Assembly: GCF_944390595.1 (NCBI RefSeq)
Contig: NZ_CALXRN010000101.1
Span: forward strand, 1 to 33,476
Direction: 5' to 3'
Source: an uncultured Brachyspira sp.
GTDB lineage: Bacteria; Spirochaetota; Brachyspiria; Brachyspirales; Brachyspiraceae
Length of the DNA stretch: 33,476 nucleotides
The position numbers were made by a program, and so were the translations under genes. The first letter of the stretch is position 1. Every line of letters starts with the position of its first letter. The notes under the pieces are model-generated. The model searched no databases. It worked only from the letters and a program-made list of their open reading frames with translations, and was not told where the DNA came from. This document shows, in pieces, positions 26,371 through 33,476 of the stretch.

Positions 26371-28305
26371 TTATATAACTTTAGAATATTCATCAACTTT
26401 AGATTCTAAATCATCAGCATATTCTAAGAATTTTGTAATTTCTTCATTAAGTTTATTTGTTACAGATTCCAAATCATCAGAGGTAGCTAATAATTTATTC
26501 ATATCACGCATTAGATTTTTTACTTCTAAATTTTGTATAGAAGCTTTTTCTGATATACTTTCTATGTAATTATTAATTTCCTCTATTTTATTTTTTATAT
26601 TAATAAAATCATTTTCTTCATTAACTATAATGTTTGTCATATTAGATATAGAGCTATACATTTTTTCTGTACTTTTTATGATATTCATATTATAATCATT
26701 TTGTTTTTCCATACCTCTGTTAAATCTATTTAATTTACCATAATAGCTTGATATTTCTTCTATTAGACTTGATATATTATTATTAATATTATTTTTTGAA
26801 TAATTAAATTTCTTAAATATATCTTCTATTTTGAATAATAAATTTTGCATTCTGCTTGTGGCCTGAGCTGTTTCAGTTACAAGTTCTGATACCTCTTTAG
26901 ATACAACAGAAAAGTTATTATACCATTCTCCAGATTTTGATGCTTGTATACTTGAGTTTATTGCTAAAGTTTTTGTTTTATCTGACATATTAGTCATAAA
27001 CAATATAATTCTATTAATTTGGAAACTTAATTGATTAAAAGTTTCTGATTTTCCAAGTTCTTTAGCAAAATTTAATTCTTCCGCATTAAGTTTATCTTGG
27101 AAATACTCAAATTCAGTTATTAGTTTTTTACTTTCAGATTGTAAATAATATATTTTTTCTATAGATTCTTGTAATTTGGCATTAGATTCTTCTAATGTTT
27201 TCTTTTGTAATTCTACAGACATTTGCAAATTAGGGTAGGTGTTTATAAGTTCTTCTATTTTTTCTAAATTTGTATTACCATCATTTAATTGGAAACTTTC
27301 TATGGTAATAAATTCATTTGTATAATCTATAATTTTATTTATATCATTTTTAAAATTATTTATAGTTGAGTATGTATTTTCTACTTTAGCTACCAAATTG
27401 CTTACAGATTCTTTAAAACTTTCTTTTAGTCCTGATAATTTTTCAGATGTATTTATTGCTGTATTTATTATAATAGAATCCTGAGCTTTTATACTTTCTA
27501 AATCGTAATATTGACTGCTTTTTTTATGTATCGCTGATATAAATCTGCTTACGGATGAATATATCATTACTATATTAAATATAGCATAAATAAGTGTTAC
27601 TCTTGAAAAAGTCCAATTAGGGAATATTAAAAAACCGCTTGAATATTGATAGTATATTGATATTCCATTAAAATCATCAAAAAATGCTAAGGATATTAAC
27701 GATATTAATACTAATCCTAATATATTTTCTCTGATTAATTTATTCACTGACATTTCATATATGAAAGAACATATTATAATAAAAGAGTATATTGTAAATA
27801 CAAAATCTCTAAATATATATGCTGCTCCTAATTCTCCTCTGCTTTTTATACTTTTCTGCATTGTTTCATTAAGAGTTGTCATTGGATCTTTTGTAGATAT
27901 AAATAATTGAGGATATAATAAAGCTATTGCTGATATCAAAATAAATAAAAATACAGCCGCTATATATAGTTTTTCTAATACAGAATGATAATGTTCGCTT
28001 AATTTTAATTTATTTTTTATATATATTAACCATGGTATTATAGTAAGTGATAGAGCTATTTGCTCAAACTTATACAGATTAAGAGAAATTTCTGAATTAG
28101 GACTGGACAATGATATAATTATATTAGCTGCCTCTAAAGCAGAGAATACAAAAGAAAGAAAACCTATAGATAATATTATAGCCTGAGTTTCTTCATATAA
28201 TTGAAGATATATATATGCGTATAATATTATACCAACTAATGATATGATAGTTGCTATAACAGGAATTCCTAATTCTAATGTTATTATAGTAAAATTATAA
28301 TTCAT
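26371..28305 (-). CDS. Polytopic chemoreceptor-like (MCP) protein 2
   Basis: A 644-residue paralogue with the same design: about seven membrane helices (to ~265), coiled coils, then the hairpin DKTKTLAINSSIQASKSGEWYNNFSVVSKEVSELV. The same E-to-Q and R-to-K changes occur (SSIQASKSGE), so the variant is shared rather than random. GAGGACTT lies before the ATG at 28305. First gene of the three-gene operon with MCP-like 1 and cvpA. Long coiled-coil sections around residues 290-420 and 520-640 flank the hairpin, as in normal receptors. Confidence 0.8.
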   Translation of the reverse strand: MNYNFTIITLELGIPVIATIISLVGIILYAYIYLQLYEETQAIILSIGFLSFVFSALEAANIIISLSSPNSEISLNLYKFEQIALSLTIIPWLIYIKNKLKLSEHYHSVLEKLYIAAVFLFILISAIALLYPQLFISTKDPMTTLNETMQKSIKSRGELGAAYIFRDFVFTIYSFIIICSFIYEMSVNKLIRENILGLVLISLISLAFFDDFNGISIYYQYSSGFLIFPNWTFSRVTLIYAIFNIVMIYSSVSRFISAIHKKSSQYYDLESIKAQDSIIINTAINTSEKLSGLKESFKESVSNLVAKVENTYSTINNFKNDINKIIDYTNEFITIESFQLNDGNTNLEKIEELINTYPNLQMSVELQKKTLEESNAKLQESIEKIYYLQSESKKLITEFEYFQDKLNAEELNFAKELGKSETFNQLSFQINRIILFMTNMSDKTKTLAINSSIQASKSGEWYNNFSVVSKEVSELVTETAQATSRMQNLLFKIEDIFKKFNYSKNNINNNISSLIEEISSYYGKLNRFNRGMEKQNDYNMNIIKSTEKMYSSISNMTNIIVNEENDFINIKNKIEEINNYIESISEKASIQNLEVKNLMRDMNKLLATSDDLESVTNKLNEEITKFLEYADDLESKVDEYSKVI

Positions 28306-28477
28306 AAGTCCTCTGAAATATAAATATATTTAGGATATTATAAGTTAATTTTTATAATTATAAAGCATAAAAAATAAAATTAACCAAAAAATAAAATATC
28401 GTTTATATATTCGGAATTACTTTATTAACTATTTACATGCAATAGCATTTTTTCTATTATATATCTATATAGTATTG

Positions 28478-29875
28478 TTATTCTGTAAGCTTTTTAACCC
28501 ATCGTTCTTTTCTAAGCATTATAATACCAATAGTTATTTTTATGAAATCAGTTAATTTAGCTATTCCAAACATTGCAACAGGACCTACAGATGTAAATTT
28601 AGCTAATATTAAAGCTATAGGTGCAAATAAGAGCAAAGATACTGGAACATCTACAGCCACTCCGAATATTGTATCGCCTCCGGCCCTAGAAACAGCAAAT
28701 TGTGAATTAATGTAAGTCCATACAGGCATATAGCATGATACCAATATGACCAAGTTTCTAGTTATTGTTTGAGCATCAGGGGTTAATTTTGAAAATATAA
28801 TAGGTATTAAGAATATTGATGACATTTCTATTAAACCTATTATAATACCAGCAACTATAGAACCGCTTCGTATCCATTTTGCTTTTTTTCTGGCATCATC
28901 AAGTTCTCCGCGTCCTAATGTACCTCCTACAACAACCATGGTGGAAACAAATATACCTTGAAATACTAAAAAGAAAATATTTGCTATTGTAAATCCTGAT
29001 GCCATACCTGCTACTGTTTCAGCACCGCCTCTGCTATTATAGAGAGCAGTCATAAACATTTCACTTATACCCCAGCTTATTTCACTCAAAAATATTAAAC
29101 TTGATTTACTGAGCATAGAATAAAATACGCTTAATTTTACTTTCAATATTTCTCTAGTTCTTACATAAAATTTCTCTTTATGAAGTTTTATATATACTAT
29201 AAATAAAACCATTTCTATTATTCTAGCTATTAATGTGGCAATAGCAGCACCTTTTTCTTCTAATCTTGGAGCACCAAAATTACCATATATAAGTATGTAA
29301 TTTCCAGTTGCATTACAGAATGTGGCTATAACAGATATTATAAGAGGAATATGAGGTTTTCCTATTTCTCTATATGATGTACCTATAGCACCTGATATTG
29401 ATATTGGTATAAAAGTAAATGCTATTATACTCATATATTTTGTGCTGGATATTAATATTTCTTCCTGAGATGCATTTCCATGAGTCATTAAACGCATAAA
29501 TATTTCAGGATTAACAAGCATTAATATCATATATGCAATAGATATTGTAAGAGGAAGTATAACTTTGAATCTAAATGCCTGCTGCATACCTTCTTTATTG
29601 TCAGCACCATTGTTTTGAGCCATATATATTCCGCCTGCACCATAACATGTATTCAATATAACCAAATATATAAAGTTCATCTGATTAGACACATTTACAG
29701 CAGCCATTTTTATATCGCCCAATTCTGCTACCATGAAATTATCTATTAATGATACCATTCCCATAATAAGCTGCTGAAGCATTACAGGTACTGCAATAGA
29801 TATGCATAATTTATAAAAATCAAAATTACCAAACATAGTTATTTTATTGTTAGCTTTTATTGAATTGGTATTCAT
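28478..29875 (-). CDS. MATE-family efflux transporter
   Basis: A 465-residue protein with twelve predicted helices in two halves: AVPVMLQQLIMGMVSLIDNFMVAELGD at the start and a repeated motif in the second half. This is the MATE pattern of Na+- or H+-driven drug and metabolite exporters. Substrate unknown. It is divergent from an HxlR-type regulator and may be controlled by it, as MATE pumps often are. A promoter lies about 60 bp upstream of the start. Confidence 0.9.
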   Translation of the reverse strand: MNTNSIKANNKITMFGNFDFYKLCISIAVPVMLQQLIMGMVSLIDNFMVAELGDIKMAAVNVSNQMNFIYLVILNTCYGAGGIYMAQNNGADNKEGMQQAFRFKVILPLTISIAYMILMLVNPEIFMRLMTHGNASQEEILISSTKYMSIIAFTFIPISISGAIGTSYREIGKPHIPLIISVIATFCNATGNYILIYGNFGAPRLEEKGAAIATLIARIIEMVLFIVYIKLHKEKFYVRTREILKVKLSVFYSMLSKSSLIFLSEISWGISEMFMTALYNSRGGAETVAGMASGFTIANIFFLVFQGIFVSTMVVVGGTLGRGELDDARKKAKWIRSGSIVAGIIIGLIEMSSIFLIPIIFSKLTPDAQTITRNLVILVSCYMPVWTYINSQFAVSRAGGDTIFGVAVDVPVSLLLFAPIALILAKFTSVGPVAMFGIAKLTDFIKITIGIIMLRKERWVKKLTE

Positions 29876-29935
29876 AATATATCTCTTTTGTTTTCTAGAA
29901 GTATGTTTTCAGTCTATTAATTAAGAACGTGATGT

Positions 29936-29963
29936 AATATATAGCTATTTTAATATTTGTCAA
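29936..29963 (-). promoter_or_regulatory. Promoter of the MATE gene
   Basis: On the minus strand TTGACA (29963-29958), a 16-bp spacer and TATATT (29941-29936). The expected start near 29929 gives a leader of about 54 nt. Confidence 0.6.
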
Positions 29964-30078
29964 TATGTTTTATAAAATTTTTTTACTAGATATATAATAA
30001 AATTTTTATTTAATTAAAATATTTACTAATTGAATTCTTATATTTTTAGATTAGTTTATTTTAGAATTATTAATAATA

Positions 30079-30107
30079 TTGATAAATAAAATATTATAAT
30101 TTATATT
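30079..30107 (+). promoter_or_regulatory. Candidate promoter of the HxlR gene
   Basis: TTGATA at 30079-30084, a 17-bp spacer and TATATT at 30102-30107. The start near 30114 leaves 25 nt before ATG 30139, including AAAGGA. Confidence 0.45.
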
Positions 30108-30138
30108 AATAGAAATATGTTATATTAAAGGATCTAAT

Positions 30139-30495
30139 ATGAATAAAGATACTATGTGTCCTATAGAATATGGATTAGATGTATTTGGGGGTAAATGTAA
30201 ATCACGTATTATATGTGTTTTATCATTTAAAGATAATATGCGTTATAATGAAATAAAAAAATATCTTGGAAATATTACAGATGCAGTTTTAGCTTCTATG
30301 CTTAAGGAGCTTATTTTTGATGATATGGTTTCAAGAAAGCAGTATAATGAAATACCTCCTAAAGTGGAATATTCTTTAACTAATAGAGGAAAAACAGTAA
30401 TTCCTATACTACAAAATATTTGTGTATGGTCCAGAAAACAGACAAAAAATAATTTATCAAAAAAACTTCCTCCTTGTATAAATTGCCCTTTATAA
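30139..30495 (+). CDS. HxlR/DUF24-family transcriptional regulator
   Basis: A 118-residue winged-helix regulator with the family's N-terminal CPIEYGLDVFGGKCKSRIICVLS, the helix-turn-helix MRYNEIKKYLGNITDAVLASMLKEL, and the wing KVEYSLTNRGKTVIP. Cys7 is at the position of the redox-sensing cysteine of family members such as YodB and HxlR; further cysteines occur at the C-terminus (PPCINCPL). It may sense electrophiles or aldehydes. Divergent from the MATE exporter and followed by a small ABM-like enzyme, both plausible targets. AAGGA lies six bases before the ATG. Confidence 0.9.
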   Translation: MNKDTMCPIEYGLDVFGGKCKSRIICVLSFKDNMRYNEIKKYLGNITDAVLASMLKELIFDDMVSRKQYNEIPPKVEYSLTNRGKTVIPILQNICVWSRKQTKNNLSKKLPPCINCPL

Positions 30496-30503
30496 ATATA
30501 TAT

Positions 30504-30521
30504 ACTATTAAATTTAATAGT
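30504..30521. promoter_or_regulatory. Perfect 18-bp palindrome between HxlR and ABM-like genes
   Basis: ACTATTAAATTTAATAGT is a perfect inverted repeat eight bases after the HxlR stop and ~90 bp before the next ATG. It has no GC-rich stem or T-run for a terminator, so an operator for the downstream gene is more likely. Half-site ACTATT resembles TACT-type sites reported for DUF24 regulators, which is only suggestive. Confidence 0.5.
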
Positions 30522-30611
30522 TTCTATGAAATTTATTAATATATTGAATCTTATTAGTAAATCAATTATATTTATTAATAAAATAAATATTTATAATAAA
30601 TGGAGGAAGCA

Positions 30612-30902
30612 ATGAAAACAAATGCCTATCTTGAAATTACAATGAAAATTACTAATTCTAACCGCGAAAAGGCTGCTAAAGTATATTCAGATTATAAAGA
30701 GCCTTTTTTAAAAAATATTAATGGTGCTTTAACTAAGTCTTTATTAATAAGAGATGAAGATGTGCAAGTACTTCATGGATTTGATAGCATTGATAATGCT
30801 AAATTATATTTAGAAAGTGATTTATTTAAACAAGATGTTTTTACTTCTCTTAAGCCATTATTAAGTGATAATCCGGAAGTAAAAATATATTCTGTAATTT
30901 AA
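30612..30902 (+). CDS. Small dimeric alpha-beta barrel (ABM-like) protein
   Basis: A 96-residue protein with the ferredoxin-like pattern of antibiotic-biosynthesis-monooxygenase-like domains: strand YLEITMKI, helix around REKAAKVYSDYKEPFL, strand SLLIRDEDVQVLHGF, helix DNAKLYLESDLFKQ, strand EVKIYSVI. The start at 30612 is chosen because GGAGG (30602-30606) lies just before it; an upstream in-frame ATG at 30600 overlaps that site. It follows HxlR by 116 bp with a palindrome between. A quinone/small-molecule oxygenase or stress protein is possible. A terminator follows. Confidence 0.78.
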   Translation: MKTNAYLEITMKITNSNREKAAKVYSDYKEPFLKNINGALTKSLLIRDEDVQVLHGFDSIDNAKLYLESDLFKQDVFTSLKPLLSDNPEVKIYSVI

Positions 30903-30922
30903 GTTTTTTATTTGCTAAATTA

Positions 30923-30966
30923 AAATACCTGTTCTATAAGATAATTTAGAGCAGGTTATTTATTAT
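30923..30966 (+). terminator. Terminator after the ABM-like gene
   Basis: AAATACCTGTTCT (30923-30935) pairs with AGAGCAGGTTATTT (30948-30961) with one bulge and one wobble, loop of 12. The 3' side is T-rich but lacks a long T-run. Confidence 0.6.
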
Positions 30967-31071
30967 AGTTGAAATTTTTAGAAATAAACAATATTAATAC
31001 TTTAAATATTTTTGATTCTAATTCAGATTTTTAATTTATTATTAAAATAAAATAAATTGTTTATTGTGTTG

Positions 31072-31099
31072 TTGACAAATTCAAAAAGTAATGTATATT
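31072..31099 (+). promoter_or_regulatory. Consensus promoter of the repeat-led glycan locus
   Basis: A perfect TTGACA at 31072-31077, a 16-bp spacer and TATATT at 31094-31099. The start near 31106 leads a short leader with AGGA at 31120-31123 and ATG at 31131. It is the only strong promoter before the repeat array. Confidence 0.75.
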
Positions 31100-31130
31100 A
31101 TTTTTAACTTTTAATAGTTAGGATTATATA

Positions 31131-31429
31131 ATGTTTAATCGCATCGCATCGCATCGCATCGCATCGCATCGCATCGCATCGCATCGCATCGCATCGCATC
31201 GCATCGCATCGCATCGCATCCTAATAAATTAATTTTTATATTATTAATTATTATATTTTCCCTATTTTTTATTATAAAATATTTTCTTAAGTTAGAAATA
31301 TATATAATATATTTTATTTGTCTAATTTTTCTTTTAAAAAATATTAACTGTATACTTAAAATAATACTAAATAAAACTCAATTATATATTTCATTATTTA
31401 TATATGGAGTAAATAATGCCTATATTTAA
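31131..31429 (+). CDS. Phase-variable two-helix membrane protein, OFF in this sequence
   Basis: ATG 31131 (AGGA, 7-bp spacer) is followed by TTT AAT and sixteen GCATC units. In the present frame it encodes MFN-(RIASH)x5-RI-LIN and stops at TAA 31230-31232. A different frame beginning at 31223 is open for 68 codons to TAA 31427-31429: NKLIFILLIIIFSLFFIIKY is helix one and EIYIIYFICLIFLLK helix two, followed by a basic/polar tail. Loss of one unit (15) or gain of two (18) puts this in frame with the ATG, giving a 97-residue protein MFN-(RIASH)n-P-NKLIF. With seventeen units the frame stops at once. The other two frames close just after the array. The stop overlaps the GT61 start by 14 bp. Function unknown; two membrane helices beside a glycosyltransferase suggest a glycan-assembly or surface role. 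A true gene is inferred from frame, promoter and array, not from homology. Confidence 0.65.
31141..31220 (+). repeat. (GCATC)16 pentanucleotide microsatellite
   Basis: Sixteen perfect tandem copies of GCATC (80 bp, 60% GC) follow TTTAATC directly after the ATG at 31131 and precede CTAATAAATT. Unit length five is not a multiple of three, so each gain or loss changes the downstream frame. The array itself contains no stop codon in any forward frame. Its composition stands out in surroundings of more than 75% A+T. Sequence purity implies recent or ongoing slippage. Confidence 0.97.
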
Positions 31430-32498
31430 TAAGCTGCTCCATTCCAGTATAAGAAATAAATTATCAAAATATATATATGATGATTTAAAAAATAGAGAAA
31501 TTGAAGCTAAAGATTCAGAGTATACAAATTATATACCTATAAAGTATCCATCATCTGAAAAAATTGATTATATATGTTCTATAAAGAATGCTGTGGTTTA
31601 TTCAGATTGGGGATTTATATTTAGCAAAGATGGTAAGATTATAAAAGATAATTTGCCTAATAATATATTTGAACCTAATGCAGAATTATCAGGCAGATTT
31701 TTATTTTATAAATTTAGAAGAAATGTAAAAATTAGAGGAAATGTTTTTTTATTGAAATCTCAATGGCAGAATTATTACGGGCATTGGATTCATGATATAT
31801 TGTCAAGATTATTTATATTGAAGGATTCAGGATTGTTCGATGAAATAGATACTTTTATCATAAGTGAAGGATGTAAATCTAAATTTTATAGAGAAAGTCT
31901 TGAATTATTTGGTGTAAAAAATGTTATAAATGTGCCAGATGATAAAAAGATAGAATGTGAGCATTTATTTTTTAGTTCTTTTCCATGTTTAGAGGTTTCA
32001 AAGCCTTTTAAATGGGAATGTGATAAATTTTTGGAATTAACAAAGCAATTGCTTCCAAAATGTAATATTGGTTTCTACGATAAAATATATATAAGCCGTA
32101 AAAAAGTAAAGACTAGAAATATAATTAATGAAAAAGAATTGATTAATATACTTATTCCTTTAGGATATAAAGTTATTTATCCTGAAGATTATTCTATATC
32201 AGAACAATTTTGTATATTTAATAAAGCTAAAAAAATAATATCTACTTTAGGAAGCGGTTTAACTAATATTGTATGCTGTGAAGCAACAACTTCTATTTTA
32301 GGAATAGTTGCTAGTGTTCGTTATGAGGATCATCATAAGCATATATGTAGTACAATAGGTATGAAATATTTTGAATATATAGAAGATAATCCTAAAAATA
32401 TTCATTATTTTTATAATATTAAAGATAGAGATAGATATAATTTTACTATAGATTTGTCTAAATTTAGAAAAGTTCTTGAAGATTTTGAGAAATGTTGA
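31416..32498 (+). CDS. Glycosyltransferase family 61 (DUF563) protein
   Basis: A 360-residue cytoplasmic enzyme with the family pattern: QWQNYYGHWIHDILSRLFIL (about residues 109-128), DKIYISRKKVKTRNIINEKELINIL, then GYKVIYPEDYSISEQFCIFNKAKKIISTLGSGLTNIVCC. GT61 members transfer sugars such as xylose or N-acetylglucosamine, and bacterial members lie in capsule and lipopolysaccharide loci. GGAG at 31406-31409 serves ATG 31416, inside the 3' end of the phase-variable frame. When that frame is on, ribosomes would terminate 14 bp past this ATG, favouring reinitiation; when off they stop about 180 bp earlier. The switch could therefore change expression of this enzyme too. Confidence 0.88.
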   Translation: MPIFNKLLHSSIRNKLSKYIYDDLKNREIEAKDSEYTNYIPIKYPSSEKIDYICSIKNAVVYSDWGFIFSKDGKIIKDNLPNNIFEPNAELSGRFLFYKFRRNVKIRGNVFLLKSQWQNYYGHWIHDILSRLFILKDSGLFDEIDTFIISEGCKSKFYRESLELFGVKNVINVPDDKKIECEHLFFSSFPCLEVSKPFKWECDKFLELTKQLLPKCNIGFYDKIYISRKKVKTRNIINEKELINILIPLGYKVIYPEDYSISEQFCIFNKAKKIISTLGSGLTNIVCCEATTSILGIVASVRYEDHHKHICSTIGMKYFEYIEDNPKNIHYFYNIKDRDRYNFTIDLSKFRKVLEDFEKC

Positions 32499-32503
32499 TA
32501 TTT

Positions 32504-32605
32504 TTATTTTGTAAAACCTTTATTCTTTTCAAAAACTTCTATATATTGTTTGATTCCTTCAGCAGTGGCTTTAACCATTTTTAATCTTATTTCTTTTATG
32601 TTCAT
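32504..32605 (-). CDS. Short leftward reading frame, possible remnant
   Basis: Reading leftward from ATG 32605, 33 residues: MNIKEIRLKMVKATAEGIKQ then YIEVFEKNKGFTK, ending tail-to-tail with the GT61 gene. No ribosome site or promoter is seen. KATAEGIKQYIE resembles the C-terminal helix of amidases of the N-acetylmuramoyl-L-alanine type, so it may be the tail of a lost gene. This is weak; it could be chance. Confidence 0.25.
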   Translation of the reverse strand: MNIKEIRLKMVKATAEGIKQYIEVFEKNKGFTK

Positions 32606-32673
32606 AAATTTAGTATTATATGAATTTGTATGTTATTAAATATAATGAAAATTTATTTGTATTTATTGTAGTA

Positions 32674-32702
32674 TTGACAAATAAAATATGTAAGTTTATA
32701 CT
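32674..32702 (+). promoter_or_regulatory. Consensus promoter of the GT11 gene
   Basis: A perfect TTGACA at 32674-32679, a 17-bp spacer and TATACT at 32697-32702. The start near 32709 gives a leader of about 100 nt. Together with the upstream promoter it shows that the two glycosyltransferase genes are transcribed separately. Confidence 0.75.
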
Positions 32703-32807
32703 ATTATGAATAGTTATTTAAGATTTTGTATAATTGTTAATTCTGTTTTTATATTAATGATTATATTCAAAAATTAAATATTCTTTATGGAGAAAATCAA
32801 TTAATTT

Positions 32808-33476
32808 ATGATTTATAAATATTATAATAAATTAATAAATAAAATAGCATGGTTCATTCCTATTAAGAAACATAGAGATACATTTAGAGAAATATTACTA
32901 GATATTGTGCATACTATGTATAAAATAGATAATATTAATAAGATGAGTAACAGAGTAAATTCATCAATATGTAATGATGATTTTGTTGTAATAAATTGTA
33001 ATAGCGGTTTATCCGACCAATTGTATCATTATTTTCTTGGAGAATATATAACTAATAATATAATAGAAAAGTAAAATATGATATAAGTTGGTTTAAATAT
33101 AATGGTAAGGATGATAACAAAAACGACAGCAGAAATTTTTGTTTGCTAGATATGCTTCCTGATGCTAACTTTGAGGTATTGAATGAAGATGAAGCAAATT
33201 ATTATAAAATTTGTTTTTCTAAATCTTTTTCTACAGATTATAATATAGCTATAAATGATCTAGATTTTTATTTGAAGAATTATAAAAAAATTTATATAGA
33301 TTTTTTTCAAAAATTGTACGGTAATATAGTGCTTGACATAATAAAAGATATTGATTTAGATAAATATATACTGCCTAAACTTAATTCTAAAAATTTATAT
33401 TTACATGATGAAATAGTTAAACATGATGTTTCAGTAGCAGTTCATGTTAGACTTGGAGATGTAAATGTTATGAAAA
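32808..33476 (+). pseudogene. Glycosyltransferase family 11-like (fucosyltransferase-type), frameshifted, runs off window
   Basis: The first frame (to 33074) has FVVINCNSGLSDQLYHYFLGEYI, matching the GGLGNQLFQYALGRAL start of family 11. The next frame, VKYDISWFKYNGKDD onward, reaches VSVAVHVRLGDV (about 33430-33465), matching the family VHIRRGDY nucleotide-sugar site. One base is missing near the A4 run at 33067-33070, since GAA-AAN-GTA-AAA would join the two parts. Family 11 includes alpha-1,2-fucosyltransferases; the acceptor is unknown. ATG 32808 has no close ribosome site. The 3' end lies beyond the window. Confidence 0.75.

Larger units (their letters stand above)
32499..32807. other. 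309-bp spacer between the two glycosyltransferase genes
   Basis: AT-rich; holds the short leftward frame, one strong rightward promoter (32674-32702) and a leader of about 100 nt before ATG 32808. The leader contains a short frame from ATG 32787 (MEKIN, then TAA) with GGAG at 32789-32792. I see no terminator after the GT61 gene. Confidence 0.6.

Noticed and set aside
31141-31220. CRISPR array
   Set aside because: The unit is 5 bp with no spacers and no cas genes are nearby; it is a microsatellite.
32706-32777. 23-codon hydrophobic frame upstream of the GT11 gene
   Set aside because: It begins at or before the predicted transcription start, has no ribosome site and no conserved feature.
1-33476. 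tRNA, rRNA, insertion sequence or prophage genes
   Set aside because: I saw no cloverleaf, transposase, integrase or terminal repeats, though without computation a small RNA gene could be missed.

Overview
The window is extremely AT-rich (codons end mostly in A or T) and has short intergenic gaps. It encodes many signal-peptide and lipoprotein precursors, outer-membrane-like barrels, and chemoreceptor-like proteins with unusual signalling tips. Together with the sialic acid and selenium genes this points to a host-associated, anaerobic, Gram-negative-type bacterium. My best guess is the spirochaete genus Brachyspira; that is an inference from composition and gene style, not a database match.

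Layout. 1-47 holds the first codons of a leftward secreted protein. 267-3376 is a PTS-type dihydroxyacetone kinase operon, dhaK-dhaL-dhaM, whose dhaK carries two frameshifts. 3464-5559 holds an ankyrin protein, a zinc-ribbon-like protein (leftward) and two PepSY-like secreted paralogues. 5622-8871 is a leftward run of two metzincin-like lipoproteins and two barrel-like proteins; one member of each pair is frameshifted. 9046-10788 is an LTA-synthase-like membrane phosphotransferase. 10791-13455 is a leftward operon of cdaA, cdaR (YbbR), a NusG-II protein and a Gx-transporter protein (cyclic-di-AMP signalling plus membrane functions). 13501-16377 holds a YtcJ-like amidohydrolase lipoprotein and a beta-propeller lipoprotein. 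16560-18970 holds an Rrf2 regulator, a TPR protein split by a nonsense codon, and a Crp/Fnr-type regulator. 19173-21885 is a sodium:solute symporter followed by a frameshifted NanM-type sialic acid mutarotase, under a promoter with a perfect 18-bp palindrome at its start point. 21957-23884 is a selenium/sulfur carrier cluster (yedF, cysteine desulfurase-like, DUF3343). 23951-28305 is an operon of two polytopic chemoreceptor-like proteins and CvpA. 28478-30902 holds a MATE exporter, an HxlR regulator and a small ABM-like protein.

The right end (31072-33476) is a surface-glycan locus and the most interesting part. A consensus promoter and a Shine-Dalgarno site lead into an ATG followed after two codons by sixteen perfect tandem copies of GCATC. 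Beyond the repeat lies a 68-codon open frame for a two-helix membrane protein whose stop overlaps the start of a family-61 glycosyltransferase. With sixteen copies the ATG is out of frame with it; fifteen or eighteen copies would restore a 97-residue protein. This is the classic design of a slipped-strand phase-variable gene, possibly coupled to the glycosyltransferase. A frameshifted family-11 (fucosyl-type) glycosyltransferase follows with its own promoter.

Six otherwise recognisable genes in 33 kb are interrupted, several at short repeats (GGTAT x3, T7, A6, AT x5). This suggests replication slippage, either as reversible switching or as gene decay; sequencing error must be excluded first.
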